DNA of 64,000 nucleotides. It comes from Desulfovibrionaceae bacterium. GTDB taxonomy: Bacteria; Desulfobacterota; Desulfovibrionia; Desulfovibrionales; Desulfovibrionaceae. Made by a program: the position numbers and the translations under genes. The stretch is from the NCBI GenBank assembly GCA_009773665.1, contig WSYE01000007.1, forward strand, positions 31,908 to 95,907, given 5' to 3'. This document shows, piece by piece, positions 35,676-45,040 of this stretch; position 1 is the stretch's first letter; every line of letters begins with the position of its first letter. The notes under the pieces are model-generated. The model saw only the letters and a program-made list of their open reading frames with translations. It ran no database searches and was not told the origin of the DNA.

Positions 35676-37696
35676 CCGTCGCCCTCCTGTTTTGATTCGG
35701 GTTTCTCTGCGGCGGCGCAGGCCACGGTGCAGGTCACGATGGTTCCGCCGTCCCCGGCGTCGTCTATGCGCAGATCCCCGCCGACCACTCCGGCGCGATG
35801 GGCCATAATCTTGAGCCCAAGGCCGCCACGGGGCTTGTTTCCGGGCGTGATGCCGCAGCCGTCGTCGCTGATGGTCAGCCGGACACCCCGGAGGTCCAGG
35901 CACTCCAGGAACACGTCCACGCGGCTAGGCGCGGCGTGCTTGATGGCGTTGGCGATGCCCTCCTGCGCGATGCGGTAGAGCTGGGTCATGTGCTCGTTTT
36001 TGCAATGGGCGCACGGCAGGTCTTGCCTGAACGTGATGGGTATTCCACTGGACTCGCTGAAGCGCAGCGCCAGCTCATCCAGGGACGAGGCCCCGCTCCC
36101 GGCCCTGTGTTCTACGGGCCAGAGCCCGCGAGACAAGTCGTAGGCGTGACCCACCGTGTCATCAATCAGACTTGAGAGCTGGCGCACCTCCTGGGCAATG
36201 GTGTCCTCCGATGGAATGCGGTGCTCCAGCACGGAGCACCGAAGCCGCGCGCCAGTCAACTGCTGACACAGTCCGTCATGGAGGTTGTGGCTCAGGCGGC
36301 GGCGTTCGTCGTCGCTTATGGTCACCACTTCGTGCTGGAGGCGGGCTCGCTCAGCCACTTCCCGCTCCAGGGCGATGTTCTTGCCTTCCAGTTGCATTGA
36401 GAGTGTTTCCACAGTTGAAAAGGCGAGGGAGAACCGTCTTGATAAGGCAAGCGCCTGAAAGAGTAGGAAAAAGAAGAGCCCGACCTGTATTTGGGAACCT
36501 GTCTGGATGTAGCCGGTCTCGTCCAGCATGTCGTTTATGCCTGCAAGCCCCAAGATCACGAATCCAGCCAGCAAGAGGCGAGCGTTGTCCCTTTGGCTGG
36601 CGCTTGCCAGAATGAGTTTGTAGACGCAGTAACATATCATCAGCGACGATGACATGTAGTAGACCGCCAACACCTTGGTCAGGAGCAGCATGGGACAGGA
36701 TACCGTCAGCACAACAAACAGCCCTGCCATGAACGAGCAATAGTGCAGTATGCGTTTCGGAAACTCGTGTGGGTATAATGAGCGGAAGAATTGATATCCC
36801 ACGGGAACGGTGACAATCAGGCAAAGGAAGGCAATCTTCTCCGAGACTACGCTGCCACTCGCGTCCCAGAACAATCCGGAAACCCAGTCGCTTGAACTGG
36901 AGAAGAGCTGGTTGCCCAACCACAGCAGGCAGTACAGACCGAGATGCAACGGAGAACTGTTTTGGGGGCGAAAACAGTAGAGGGCAATGTGATACACGCC
37001 CATCACCAGCAAAGCCCCGGAAAAGAACAGGGCCACGCCCCATGTGCGCGCCTGCAAAGCCTGAAGGGCGCTCGCCTGCCCGAGAAGGAGCGGGGAGATT
37101 ATGCCACCATCGCTATAGGAAAAGTTCGAAACGTGCAGCATGATCTCAATGGGGCGACCATCTGAGGGAAATTCAAAGAGTTTCACCGAAAACTCCGGGG
37201 TTTCACCCCCAGGGTGTGTCCCGGCGATTCCGCTCCCGCCCAGGAGGCGGCCATTCACGTAAAGGCGGTAGGCGGAGTTCACTTTGAAAACGCGCAACCC
37301 CAGCCGATGTTCGCCCGGCCAGGGCAGCACGAGCAGGCGATAGGTGGCGAAACCAGTCGCACCGGTTTCATGCCCGTTGGCCGCACTCCCCGACCATGCG
37401 GAGGGCAACGTGATCAGGCCTGCCGGGGAGGGCGCGTCAATCTCGTCGGATTCCTGCTGATTGGCGAACCGACTCCAGGAAAATTCCCATTGACCATCGA
37501 GCGCCACCACGGGGTTACGCTCCAGGTCCGAAGCGCTCAGGTCGAGCACGCCGCCTCTCGCAGTCGGGGGCGCTCCGGTTTTCGATTCGCATCCCACGCT
37601 GAGAAGCATCAGGCTGAGGGCCAGAACGAGAAGAGGAGAGGCGATACTGATCGCATGTGCACGGCTTCGGTGCTGCTGGCCTGCGGTGCGAACCAT
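35672..37696 (-). CDS. 7TM-DISM sensor histidine kinase (HPK7 type)
   Basis: 674 residues from the ATG at the complement of 37694-37696; a TTG twelve codons upstream is also open. After an export signal comes an extracytoplasmic carbohydrate-binding-like domain (LDLSASDLERNPVVALDGQW; YRLYVNGRLLGGSG), seven membrane helices (7TMR-DISM), a coiled linker, and a HisKA_3-type dimerisation box DDERRRLSHNLHDGLCQQL followed by HATPase (EGIANAIKHA, DDGCGI, GGLGLKIMAHRAG). It should phosphorylate the overlapping NarL-type regulator. The DISM domain suggests an extracellular carbohydrate or related ligand. Confidence 0.92.
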   Translation of the reverse strand: MVRTAGQQHRSRAHAISIASPLLVLALSLMLLSVGCESKTGAPPTARGGVLDLSASDLERNPVVALDGQWEFSWSRFANQQESDEIDAPSPAGLITLPSAWSGSAANGHETGATGFATYRLLVLPWPGEHRLGLRVFKVNSAYRLYVNGRLLGGSGIAGTHPGGETPEFSVKLFEFPSDGRPIEIMLHVSNFSYSDGGIISPLLLGQASALQALQARTWGVALFFSGALLVMGVYHIALYCFRPQNSSPLHLGLYCLLWLGNQLFSSSSDWVSGLFWDASGSVVSEKIAFLCLIVTVPVGYQFFRSLYPHEFPKRILHYCSFMAGLFVVLTVSCPMLLLTKVLAVYYMSSSLMICYCVYKLILASASQRDNARLLLAGFVILGLAGINDMLDETGYIQTGSQIQVGLFFFLLFQALALSRRFSLAFSTVETLSMQLEGKNIALEREVAERARLQHEVVTISDDERRRLSHNLHDGLCQQLTGARLRCSVLEHRIPSEDTIAQEVRQLSSLIDDTVGHAYDLSRGLWPVEHRAGSGASSLDELALRFSESSGIPITFRQDLPCAHCKNEHMTQLYRIAQEGIANAIKHAAPSRVDVFLECLDLRGVRLTISDDGCGITPGNKPRGGLGLKIMAHRAGVVGGDLRIDDAGDGGTIVTCTVACAAAEKPESKQEGDG

Positions 37697-38049
37697 GGAA
37701 AACAAATAGTTCCAGAAATTTGCATCGGTCAAGGGTCAATTCCAGCATGGGCGAGGGCTCAAGAGGTGCTACGCAAAGATCACTTGTCTGGCAGGATGAG
37801 GGTAGTTGGAGGGGGAAGTCTGGACCACGCGAATTTTCCGCCAGTCGCCCGAGCCCAGACCAAATGGAAAGGACAAGCGGCAATTCAAGCGCCCCTGATT
37901 CAATCTCCCGCTCTCAGGAAATCAGCACCAGCCCGAACGCGCTGGGATTTCCGTGTCACCCGGGGGGTGGGTGACATCATGGGTGATACCGCTTGAATTT
38001 GAAAAAAAGAACGGCCAGCTAGGAATTTCTAACTGGCCGACCTTCTTGG
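37697..38049. other. Intergenic region upstream of the island
   Basis: 353 bases ahead of the tRNA-derived repeat. Contains only the hairpin at 38013-38040; no credible gene. Confidence 0.5.
38013..38040 (-). terminator. Terminator hairpin at the island edge
   Basis: On the minus strand CGGCCAGTTAG / CTAGCTGGCCG (one mismatch) is followed by TTCTTTTTTT. It lies just outside the tRNA-derived repeat and might once have ended transcripts coming out of the island or of a tRNA gene at this place. Confidence 0.7.
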
Positions 38050-38057
38050 GAAATGTA

Positions 38058-38102
38058 TGGTGGAGCTGAACGAAATCGAACCGACGACCTCTTGAATGCC
38101 AT
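38058..38102 (-). repeat. Truncated tRNA-Ala 3' end (att remnant)
   Basis: 45 bases matching the CCA end, acceptor 3' strand, T arm, variable loop and part of the anticodon arm of the tRNA-Ala at 42674-42749, with three substitutions (two in the acceptor/T region and none in the T loop). Not a functional tRNA because the 5' half is absent. Confidence 0.85.
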
Positions 38103-38235
38103 GAATGGAGGACGCTGCGATAACCCTACAAAATCAAGCAGCTTTTCCAGGTCGATGTCACCCGTCATCCGGCAAAATGCGGCAAAAAGTGCAAAAATGA
38201 GGTGACATAAACCCGTTGGGCGGTGTCCACACCTC

Positions 38236-40335
38236 TTACCGCCGGGCCAGTTCAAGCTTGCGCGCCCCCCCAAGGACTTTTGCGGAACCCGACCCTGCAC
38301 CGCCTTCATCCTTCATCTGGTCGATCAAACTTTTGAGCACCTGCGCTTGGTGAGCGAGTTCACTCACCGCCTGAGCAGACTGACGCATCACATCGGAGGT
38401 CTCTGAAGAAATTCGGTTCACATCCTCAATGCTCCGGTTAATCTCTTCACTTGCTGCCGATTGCTGTTCAGATGCAGTTGCGATCGAACGGACTTGATCG
38501 GTTGTCATCTCAACAAGGGAGACGATTTCATTCAAGGATTCACCGGACTTGCCCGCCAAGCCCGTCGCAGCGTCGATCTTTGAAACCGCGTGTTCAACGT
38601 TGGAGATGTTTTTACGTGCCCCTTCTTGAATCCCATGAATCGCATCACCGACTTCCTTGGTGGCGGTCATTGTCTTTTCAGCAAGCTTACGTACTTCATC
38701 GGCGACGACTGCAAAGCCTCGCCCTGCGTCACCAGCACGGGCAGCTTCGATTGCAGCGTTCAATGCAAGCAGGTTCGTCTGGTCCGCGATGTCTGAAATA
38801 ACGTTGAGAACTTGTCCTATCCCTTCGGCCTGTTTGCCGAGGGAGGTCATATCGGTTTTGAGTTCAAGAGCAGATGATTGAACCTCTCCGATGCCCTTTA
38901 CCACTTGAGCAACAATATGCGAACCATCTTCAGCTTGACGCTTGGCTTTGTCGGCAGTTTCAGCAGCCTGAGATGCGTTTCTCGCAACTTCAAGGACCGT
39001 CGCATTCATCTCTTCCATGGCTGTTGCGGTTTCACTCACGCGGAGAGACTGCTCCTCGGAACCACGGCTCGATTGCTCTATCTGAGCAGAAAGTTCTTCG
39101 GATGCAGAAGTGACCACCTCGACAACACCTTCCAGGGCCTGGGCCGCCTGGAGCATGCCGTCGGCCTTGGCGCGCTCCGCCTGGGCCTTGGCAGCATCCG
39201 CTTCGCCCACGGCTGTCCGCGCAGCAGCCGCCTCCCTGGCCGCCTCGGCCTCCTTGGCCTCCACCGTTGTGATTATGCCCTTAAGACGCTCCACCATGTG
39301 GGCCAGGGAACACTGCAACAGTCCCAACTCGTCGCTGCGGCCAGTGGACAGGGAGAGAGCAAGATCGCCGTCGGCAATGGACCTGGCCGAACTGACGAGG
39401 TCGTTGATCGGACGCAGGATCACCCGGGACACGATTACCCACAGCCCCCCCAGCAGCACCAGAACCAGCCCTACCGAGAGAATTATGATCAACCGCCCCA
39501 GGGAGGCGGCGTCCGCGAAGACGGATTCCTTGGTCACGTTTCGGCCCGCTATCCAGCCTGTGCTCTTGATTCTTTCAAAAATAACCAGCTTTTCCTTGCC
39601 CATCGAAACCACGTCCAAGACCCCAGCGTCACGGGCAAGAAGTTCCTTACCGAAATCCGTTTCCTTGACCACGTTAAACTTGGCCTGAAGCTTCTTGTCG
39701 GGGTGCGCCAGGACCAGCCCGTCGGGGTCCAGGAGGTATGTCTGGCCTGCCTCATCGGACATAGGGTCAACAAACTGCTGGGAAAAATTGGCTATGCTCA
39801 CCCCGGCAAGGACGAGGCCCACAACGCGTCCGCCGACCTTGACCGGCGAACAAACGGTAAACACAGGCAAGCCCTTATCGGCGCTGATGACGGGTTTGGA
39901 AATGAATTCCTTACCTAGAAGGGTTTCTTTGACGTACGCCCTGTCGCCTAGAGACTTGCCCACAAGGCTCGGCGATGCCCCCGCCAGCACCATCCCTTTG
40001 GTGTCCAGCACCATTATATTATCGAGCCCGGGGTTCCTGTCGGTCACCTTTTTGAACAGCTCCGACACACGCTGCAGTGCCTGTTTTGTGTCCCCTTCAT
40101 TGGAAAGCGCCCCCTGCACGCTTTCAAAATTACTCAATATAGATACCTCTTCCTTGATTGCGGACACCCACAGCTCCGTAAGTGCCACCATGGAGCTGAC
40201 ATCGCCCCGAGCTTTATTCAATGCCATGGCCCGCAGAGTGGATGTGCTGCTGTTCCATGTAGCGTATACGTTCACCCCCATACCAATCAAAACAAGCCCC
40301 AAGATGGGAAGAATTATTTTTGCCTTGAGTTTCAT
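38236..40335 (-). CDS. Methyl-accepting chemotaxis protein with Cache domain
   Basis: 699 residues; start at the ATG after GGAGG (eight bases). Membrane helix (~7-28), periplasmic double-Cache sensor ([36 protein letters not shown]), second helix (~278-300), HAMP, then a long signalling domain with the invariant tip [20 protein letters not shown]. Senses an external ligand and controls CheA. The DNA for the C-terminal signalling part (from about 39115 down to 38236) is clearly less GC-rich than the sensor/HAMP part, suggesting a mosaic gene. No CheR-binding pentapeptide at the end. Lies inside the tRNA-Ala island. Confidence 0.92.
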   Translation of the reverse strand: MKLKAKIILPILGLVLIGMGVNVYATWNSSTSTLRAMALNKARGDVSSMVALTELWVSAIKEEVSILSNFESVQGALSNEGDTKQALQRVSELFKKVTDRNPGLDNIMVLDTKGMVLAGASPSLVGKSLGDRAYVKETLLGKEFISKPVISADKGLPVFTVCSPVKVGGRVVGLVLAGVSIANFSQQFVDPMSDEAGQTYLLDPDGLVLAHPDKKLQAKFNVVKETDFGKELLARDAGVLDVVSMGKEKLVIFERIKSTGWIAGRNVTKESVFADAASLGRLIIILSVGLVLVLLGGLWVIVSRVILRPINDLVSSARSIADGDLALSLSTGRSDELGLLQCSLAHMVERLKGIITTVEAKEAEAAREAAAARTAVGEADAAKAQAERAKADGMLQAAQALEGVVEVVTSASEELSAQIEQSSRGSEEQSLRVSETATAMEEMNATVLEVARNASQAAETADKAKRQAEDGSHIVAQVVKGIGEVQSSALELKTDMTSLGKQAEGIGQVLNVISDIADQTNLLALNAAIEAARAGDAGRGFAVVADEVRKLAEKTMTATKEVGDAIHGIQEGARKNISNVEHAVSKIDAATGLAGKSGESLNEIVSLVEMTTDQVRSIATASEQQSAASEEINRSIEDVNRISSETSDVMRQSAQAVSELAHQAQVLKSLIDQMKDEGGAGSGSAKVLGGARKLELARR

Positions 40336-40848
40336 CAAGAATGCCTCCACGTTCAGCAGACAAGAATTGAACGATACATCTCACCGCCACACAAAACGTA
40401 GCCAACCGGCGAAGCAGTCACGCCTTTAAAGTGGTTGTATATCCACCATATACAATTCATAGCAATATTACTTATGACATGCAACAGGCAAGAGTGTCGA
40501 CGGCGACAGCATGGGTAGGCTTGCCCTGCTTCTCCAGCGCAGAAGCAGCATGCCTCAATGCCCACCATCACTTGAAATACCACCAAGAGCCCCTTCGACT
40601 TTTCGTTCATGCTCCGCTCCGTCTTCTTCAGGATAAAATCTGAATGCCCAGCGAACCGACGCCCCTTTGCGGTCGTAATGATTGGGAGAAGCGGGAAAAG
40701 CGGAGCTGAGGGGGGGCTGGGGTGATTGGCCAATGGGCCGGAACCAGCAAACCCCAAAGGCGAGTCCCTGAGGTTGATAACCAGTGTGGGGTGTGAGATG
40801 TCCACATTGCCATTGTCGATATCGTGACTTTTGAAAAAAGGATGCCGC
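40336..40848. other. Intergenic region inside the island
   Basis: 513 bases, divergent promoters for the chemotaxis receptor and the secreted protein at 40849. Contains an inverted repeat TTGTATAT-CCACC-ATATACAA (40435-40455) about 100 bases upstream of the receptor start. An open frame across the minus strand (40353-41078) runs through gene 40849-41496 antisense and has no protein-like character. Confidence 0.5.
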
Positions 40849-41496
40849 ATGAACAACGTCCAATTCGCTAGGCATCTCTTGCCATTGCTCTTTACCATAG
40901 GGTTGGCGGGTCTGGCCCAAGCAGGAGATGCGTCCTTTAGCAACCTTCCACAACAGGGAGCTTCATTGGCTGATTTTGTTCCCAAGGGATGGAAGGTTGA
41001 TTTCCAGGTGAGCGGAGATCTGAACGGCGACGGTGTGCCAGATATCGCCGCGATACTCATTGAGGACAAACTAGACAACGATGCTTACGATGGACCTAAA
41101 CGGGCATTATTAGTTCTTCTTGGCACAGACAATAACAAATTCGCGTTAGTAGGAGTTAATTCCAAACTTCTTCAATGCAAAGGGTGCGGCGGAGTGAAGG
41201 AGTTCGTTGACATTCAAATCAAAAAAAATGTTGTTGTTGTCTCGCAGATGAGTGGATCCAGAACGTACACTTACAACACATGGCGCTTCCGCTATGACAA
41301 ACAATTACAGAGATTTGTTTTGATCGGCTTGGACTGCGAAGACGGAGACAACGTACTAGGCAAGAAAACTATCGAGAGTTCCAACTATTTAACCGGACTG
41401 AAAACCATCCGGAAAGGCAACACGGTATCGTCCTCAACGATAAATGGGTTCACTTCTTCGCAGCACGCACCTTTTCTTGAAGATGTTGCAGAGTGA
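40849..41496 (+). CDS. Secreted protein of unknown function with EF-hand-like loop
   Basis: 215 residues; AAAGGA before the ATG at 40849. Signal peptide (LLPLLFTIGLAGLAQA). A calcium-loop-like DLNGDGVPDIAAILIED occurs near residue 63, then alternating strands with CKGCGG and CEDGD. The DxNxDG loop recalls FG-GAP/dockerin-type calcium sites. Lower GC than the core genes; no named family. It is followed closely by another secreted gene on the same strand within the island. Confidence 0.7.
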   Translation: MNNVQFARHLLPLLFTIGLAGLAQAGDASFSNLPQQGASLADFVPKGWKVDFQVSGDLNGDGVPDIAAILIEDKLDNDAYDGPKRALLVLLGTDNNKFALVGVNSKLLQCKGCGGVKEFVDIQIKKNVVVVSQMSGSRTYTYNTWRFRYDKQLQRFVLIGLDCEDGDNVLGKKTIESSNYLTGLKTIRKGNTVSSSTINGFTSSQHAPFLEDVAE

Positions 41497-41503
41497 GGTC
41501 TTA

Positions 41504-42184
41504 ATGTTACGGTGTAAATACCATTGGCTGCCCCTGGCGGCGTTATTCTGTCTGCTGGCTACTCTTCCAGCCCAAGGGGCGGACGGCGCAGCAGCACGAA
41601 ATGTTCCCATCACGGGCACGGACCTCTTTCTTCGCGTACCCCAAAGCGTGATTGTCTCGCCATATAAATCAGCTTCCCCAAGCGTCACTACTCTTTCTGT
41701 GGAGGTAGAACCCATCCAGTCTTTCCACCAGAACGGAATCATCACCCGGACAGATGTTCTAGCCCAGCGAACGGCTCTTGCCAAAGGGCATGCCAAGGTG
41801 GCTGACACATGGGAGGAGGTTGGATTAGCTGACGTTATAACCCTGCCAACCGGCGTTAACGCAGTTATTTATCCTTTTTACAGCGCGTTCGAGATCTGCG
41901 ACCTCCGTTTAACTCTGAATGCAGCGTTTTTTGTTGGCAATTGCCGAGTTACAATACGATACAGCCTCCCCCCTACTGCCATCATCGCAGAAAACCCAAT
42001 CTTTTTCGGTCACGACCAAACCAACTGTGGTAAAGCCTCCGTCTGGAAGCATCCAGGGCCGGACTTGTTTAAGCGCTTTCACGAGGCAGTTAAGGCCAGA
42101 AAACTCGGGCCAGCTGCCAACACATGGTACGCCGATTTTACAGCCATCTTGGTATCCATGCATGGAAAGATGCCGGACAAATGA
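41504..42184 (+). CDS. Secreted protein of unknown function
   Basis: 226 residues from the ATG at 41504 (GAGGT upstream), eight bases after the stop of the previous gene, hence an operon. Signal peptide LPLAALFCLLATLPAQGA. Mature part largely beta (TDLFLRVPQSVIVSPYKSAS; GVNAVIYPFYSAFEICDLRL; NCRVTIRYSLPPTAII); three Cys. No family recognised. Lower GC, inside the island. Confidence 0.65.
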   Translation: MLRCKYHWLPLAALFCLLATLPAQGADGAAARNVPITGTDLFLRVPQSVIVSPYKSASPSVTTLSVEVEPIQSFHQNGIITRTDVLAQRTALAKGHAKVADTWEEVGLADVITLPTGVNAVIYPFYSAFEICDLRLTLNAAFFVGNCRVTIRYSLPPTAIIAENPIFFGHDQTNCGKASVWKHPGPDLFKRFHEAVKARKLGPAANTWYADFTAILVSMHGKMPDK

Positions 42185-42665
42185 AAGCTCCAGGGCGGCC
42201 CTGTTATGTTGAAATTCGGTGACAGGAAAGGCTGAGGGGAGCTGAAGGGAAAAGCCGAGGGACAGATCGGGCTTGGCCGGGGGCAGACACAGGGCCGGGC
42301 ATATTCACCGGAGCCCCTTCGTCATCACCATTCTGTAAACGCGCTTCATCACTTCTAGGAGAAAACCTCTCCCCCTCCACCAGAGAAGTAAACAAACCCA
42401 GCAGACCACAACCCCTTGAAAAACCCTCAAGCGTCCGCGTTCTTTCTCCTTCGTCTTCTGCTCCAATACAACGTCTCCTCCCCCCACTGCAGAAGTAAAA
42501 GCCCAACGCAAAATAGGACCACTTGAGTTTCTTCAAGCGATCCCTTTCAACGTGCTCAAACAGGAGCCTAGGTGAATTACCGGGCCTGCCTTGGCCCCCT
42601 GCGCAAACAATGTTGGTTTCTGAAGCCAAAAGCAGAAGGGGTTAGACCTTGCGATCTACCCCCTT
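42185..42665. other. Island right end, no gene recognised
   Basis: About 480 bases between the last island gene and the tRNA gene. Frames on the minus strand (for example 42204-42629) have no ribosome site and low-complexity Arg/Gly/Ser composition. No integrase or excisionase remnant was seen. Confidence 0.5.
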
Positions 42666-42673
42666 GAAATGTG

Positions 42674-42749
<76 letters not shown>

Positions 42750-42884
42750 ACACGGGAGAACTGCTTTTGCCCGAGACTTTTGAATCCGTCAACAGCAAAT
42801 TTTGATTTTTCAAAAATTTCTCCATCCCCCCTTCCCTCGCGCCTGTCCCGCCTGATACATCCTGCCCGTCTGGAGGCTTCTAAC

Positions 42885-43880
42885 GTGCTAGCCCTGCTGC
42901 ATCGACTTCTCATCAAAACCGTCTGGCTCGTCGTGGTGTTCCTGGGGATCACCCTGGTGAGCTTCTGGGTCATGCATCTGGCCCCCGGCAAACCCACCGA
43001 CCTCCAGACCGACTTAAACCCCCTCATCACTCCCGAGGCCGTGGCCCGCCTGGAAAAGCTCTACGGCCTGGATCAGCCCGTGCACATCCAATACTGGCTG
43101 TGGCTGAAGCGCCTCTCCAAGCTGGACTTCGGCAACGCCCTCACCGGCGACCGCCGCCCCGTCTGGGACAAAATCAAGGAGCGACTGCCGCTGACCTTCG
43201 GCATGAACCTGGCCGCCCTTATCCTCACACTCTCTCTGGCCATCCCGATTGGCGTCACGGCAGCGGCGAAACAGAACGGCTTCTTCGACCGGGCATCCAC
43301 CGTCTTCGTGTTCGTGGGCTTTGCCATGCCCGGATTCTGGCTGGCGCTGCTCTTGATGCTGCTTTTCGGCATCGTCTGGCCCATTTTCCCCATCTCCGGC
43401 CTGACCTCGCCGGACCACGCCCTGATGCCCTGGTGGCGACAGACCCTGGACCTCTGCGCCCATCTGGCCATGCCCATGTTCATCTACGTGTTCGGCGGCT
43501 TAGCTGGCATGAGCCGCTACATGCGCTCCTCCATGCTTGAGGTGCTGCGCCAGGACTACATCCTCACTGCGCGCGCCAAAGGCCTCTCCGAGCGCGTGGT
43601 CATCTACCGCCACGCGTTGCGAAACGCCCTGCTGCCGGTGATCACGCTGCTGGGCCTGTCCATCCCCGGCCTCATCGGCGGCTCGGTCATCATCGAGCAG
43701 ATATTCTCCCTGCCGGGTCTGGGGCAGCTCTTCTACCAGGGCGTCATGTCGCGCGACTATCCGCTCATCATGGCCAACCTTGTGCTGGGCGCGGGCCTGA
43801 CCCTGGCTGGAAACATGCTGGCCGACGTGGGCTACTCCCTGGCCGACCCGCGCATCCGCTCCGGAGGCGGCAATGGTTGA
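42885..43880 (+). CDS. DppB-type ABC transporter permease
   Basis: 331 residues from a GTG at 42885 with GGAGG eight bases upstream; a longer frame reads through the tRNA gene and is spurious. Six membrane helices, the DppB signature [12 protein letters not shown], and the EAA loop ...[29 protein letters not shown]. It forms, with the next gene, the membrane channel of a peptide/nickel-type importer. The gene overlaps dppC by eight bases. No binding protein or ATPase is adjacent. Confidence 0.92.
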   Translation: MLALLHRLLIKTVWLVVVFLGITLVSFWVMHLAPGKPTDLQTDLNPLITPEAVARLEKLYGLDQPVHIQYWLWLKRLSKLDFGNALTGDRRPVWDKIKERLPLTFGMNLAALILTLSLAIPIGVTAAAKQNGFFDRASTVFVFVGFAMPGFWLALLLMLLFGIVWPIFPISGLTSPDHALMPWWRQTLDLCAHLAMPMFIYVFGGLAGMSRYMRSSMLEVLRQDYILTARAKGLSERVVIYRHALRNALLPVITLLGLSIPGLIGGSVIIEQIFSLPGLGQLFYQGVMSRDYPLIMANLVLGAGLTLAGNMLADVGYSLADPRIRSGGGNG

Positions 43881-44706
43881 TTCCGGCCTGCGCCGCGCGC
43901 TGGCGCACCCCATGTTCGTGGCGGGCATGGGCCTCGTGGGGCTCATCTCCCTGGCGGCGATCCTCGCCCCGCTCATCACCCCCATCGACCCCACGGCTCT
44001 GGACGTGAACAACGTGCTCAAGGCCCCGAGTCTCGCGCATCCCTTCGGCACCGACGCCCTGGGGCGCGACGTGCTCTCGCGCATGCTCTACGGCGGGCGG
44101 GTGTCCTTGTGGGTGGGCTTTCTGGCCGTGGGCCTGTCGGTGTCGCTGGGGCTCTTCTTCGGGCTGGTGGCGGGCTATTTCGGCGGCCTCGTGGACGAAG
44201 TGGTGATGCGCGGCGTGGACGTGATGCTCTGCTTTCCGTCGTTCTTTCTGATTCTGGCGGTGATCGCCTTTCTGGAGCCGTCGCTGACTAACATCATGAT
44301 AATCATCGGCCTGACCTCCTGGATGGGAGTGGCCCGCCTCGTGCGCGCCGAGGCCCTGACGCTCAAGCACCGAGATTTCGTGCGCGCCGCCAAGCTGGCC
44401 GGGGCCGGGAACTCGCGCATCCTGCTGCGCCACATTCTGCCCAACGCCGCAGCGCCGGTACTGGTGTCGGCGACGCTTGGCGTGGCGGGCGCGATACTGA
44501 CCGAATCGTCGCTGTCGTTCCTGGGGCTCGGGGTGCAGCCACCTATGCCGTCCTGGGGCAACATGCTGCTGGAGGGCAAGGAAGTGCTGGAGATCGCGCC
44601 CTGGCTGTCGCTTTTCCCAGGTATCGCCATCCTGCTGACCGTGCTGGGGTACAACCTGCTGGGCGAATCGCTGCGTGATATTCTGGACCCCAGATTGAGG
44701 CAGTAA
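43873..44706 (+). CDS. DppC-type ABC transporter permease
   Basis: 277 residues. N-terminal helix, [20 protein letters not shown] (the OppC/DppC N-terminal motif) and EAA loop [26 protein letters not shown]; ends with [16 protein letters not shown], typical for DppC. Translationally coupled to the DppB-type gene (8-base overlap). The partner ATPases and periplasmic binding protein must be encoded elsewhere, so the pair is likely a module of a peptide, nickel or similar importer. Confidence 0.92.
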   Translation: MVDSGLRRALAHPMFVAGMGLVGLISLAAILAPLITPIDPTALDVNNVLKAPSLAHPFGTDALGRDVLSRMLYGGRVSLWVGFLAVGLSVSLGLFFGLVAGYFGGLVDEVVMRGVDVMLCFPSFFLILAVIAFLEPSLTNIMIIIGLTSWMGVARLVRAEALTLKHRDFVRAAKLAGAGNSRILLRHILPNAAAPVLVSATLGVAGAILTESSLSFLGLGVQPPMPSWGNMLLEGKEVLEIAPWLSLFPGIAILLTVLGYNLLGESLRDILDPRLRQ

Positions 44707-44724
44707 GAGAAGAGTAAGAGAAGA

Positions 44725-44767
44725 CCAGGGCTCTGCCCTGGACCCGCCAGGGGGATGATCCCCCTGG
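44725..44767. repeat. Tandem hairpins
   Basis: CCAGGGC-TCT-GCCCTGG (44725-44741) is followed by CCAGGGGG-ATGAT-CCCCCTGG (44747-44767). Such CCAGGG-rich intergenic stem-loops resemble a repeat I recall from Desulfovibrio intergenic regions (from memory). Confidence 0.6.
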
Positions 44768-44814
44768 ACCCTCAGTGGGCTTCGCATTCTTGAGCGGGAA
44801 CGCTGACTGAGGGT

Positions 44815-44910
44815 TGGGAGTTGTAACGGACGTGCCATGCGCGGCGGGCGACGAATCGTCTTTAAATCGGTTCGAGCCCGCCGCGCATGGCACGAACGGG
44901 ACAACTCCCA
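44815..44910. repeat. Long inverted repeat (96 bp, 19-bp and 10-bp perfect arms)
   Basis: Inner arms CGTGCCATGCGCGGCGGGC (44831-44849) and its perfect complement (44876-44894) enclose a 26-base loop. Outer arms TGGGAGTTGT (44815-44824) and ACAACTCCCA (44901-44910) extend the stem across a six-base internal loop on each side. An RNA from either strand would form a very stable hairpin. Confidence 0.8.
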
Positions 44911-44981
44911 GCCATCAGCCGGCATAACGACAGCCTGACGCGCTGGACCGCGAAGCTACTTAAAAGTTTTTGAAGGAGAGT

Positions 44982-45021
44982 CCAGAGAGGACAACTTTTT
45001 TCCAAAAAGTTTCCTCTCTGG
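44982..45021. repeat. Intergenic palindrome before recN
   Basis: CCAGAGAGGA..ACTTTTT-TCC-AAAAAGT..TCCTCTCTGG, two arms of 7 and 10 paired bases around a one- to two-base bulge. It resembles an AAAGTTTTT/CCAGAGAGG repeat I recall from Desulfovibrionales intergenic regions. Its end is 20 bases before the recN start and partly overlaps the ribosome-site region. Confidence 0.65.
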
Positions 45022-45040
45022 CCGCCGGAGGCATCTCCCA

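Larger units (their letters stand above)
44707..45040. other. Repeat-packed intergenic region
   Basis: 334 bases packed with hairpins between dppC and recN, listed below. No gene. Confidence 0.7.

Noticed and set aside
38103..38235. Possible remnant of an integrase next to the left island repeat
   Set aside because: The minus-strand translation (DIDLEKLLDFVGLSQ) does not contain the tyrosine recombinase RHxxY-type motifs; too short to claim.
40353..41078. 241-codon minus-strand frame in the island
   Set aside because: It runs antisense through the secreted-protein gene and has no start signal.
42204..42629. 141-codon minus-strand frame beside the tRNA gene
   Set aside because: No ribosome site and low-complexity Arg/Gly/Ser content; not supported as a gene.
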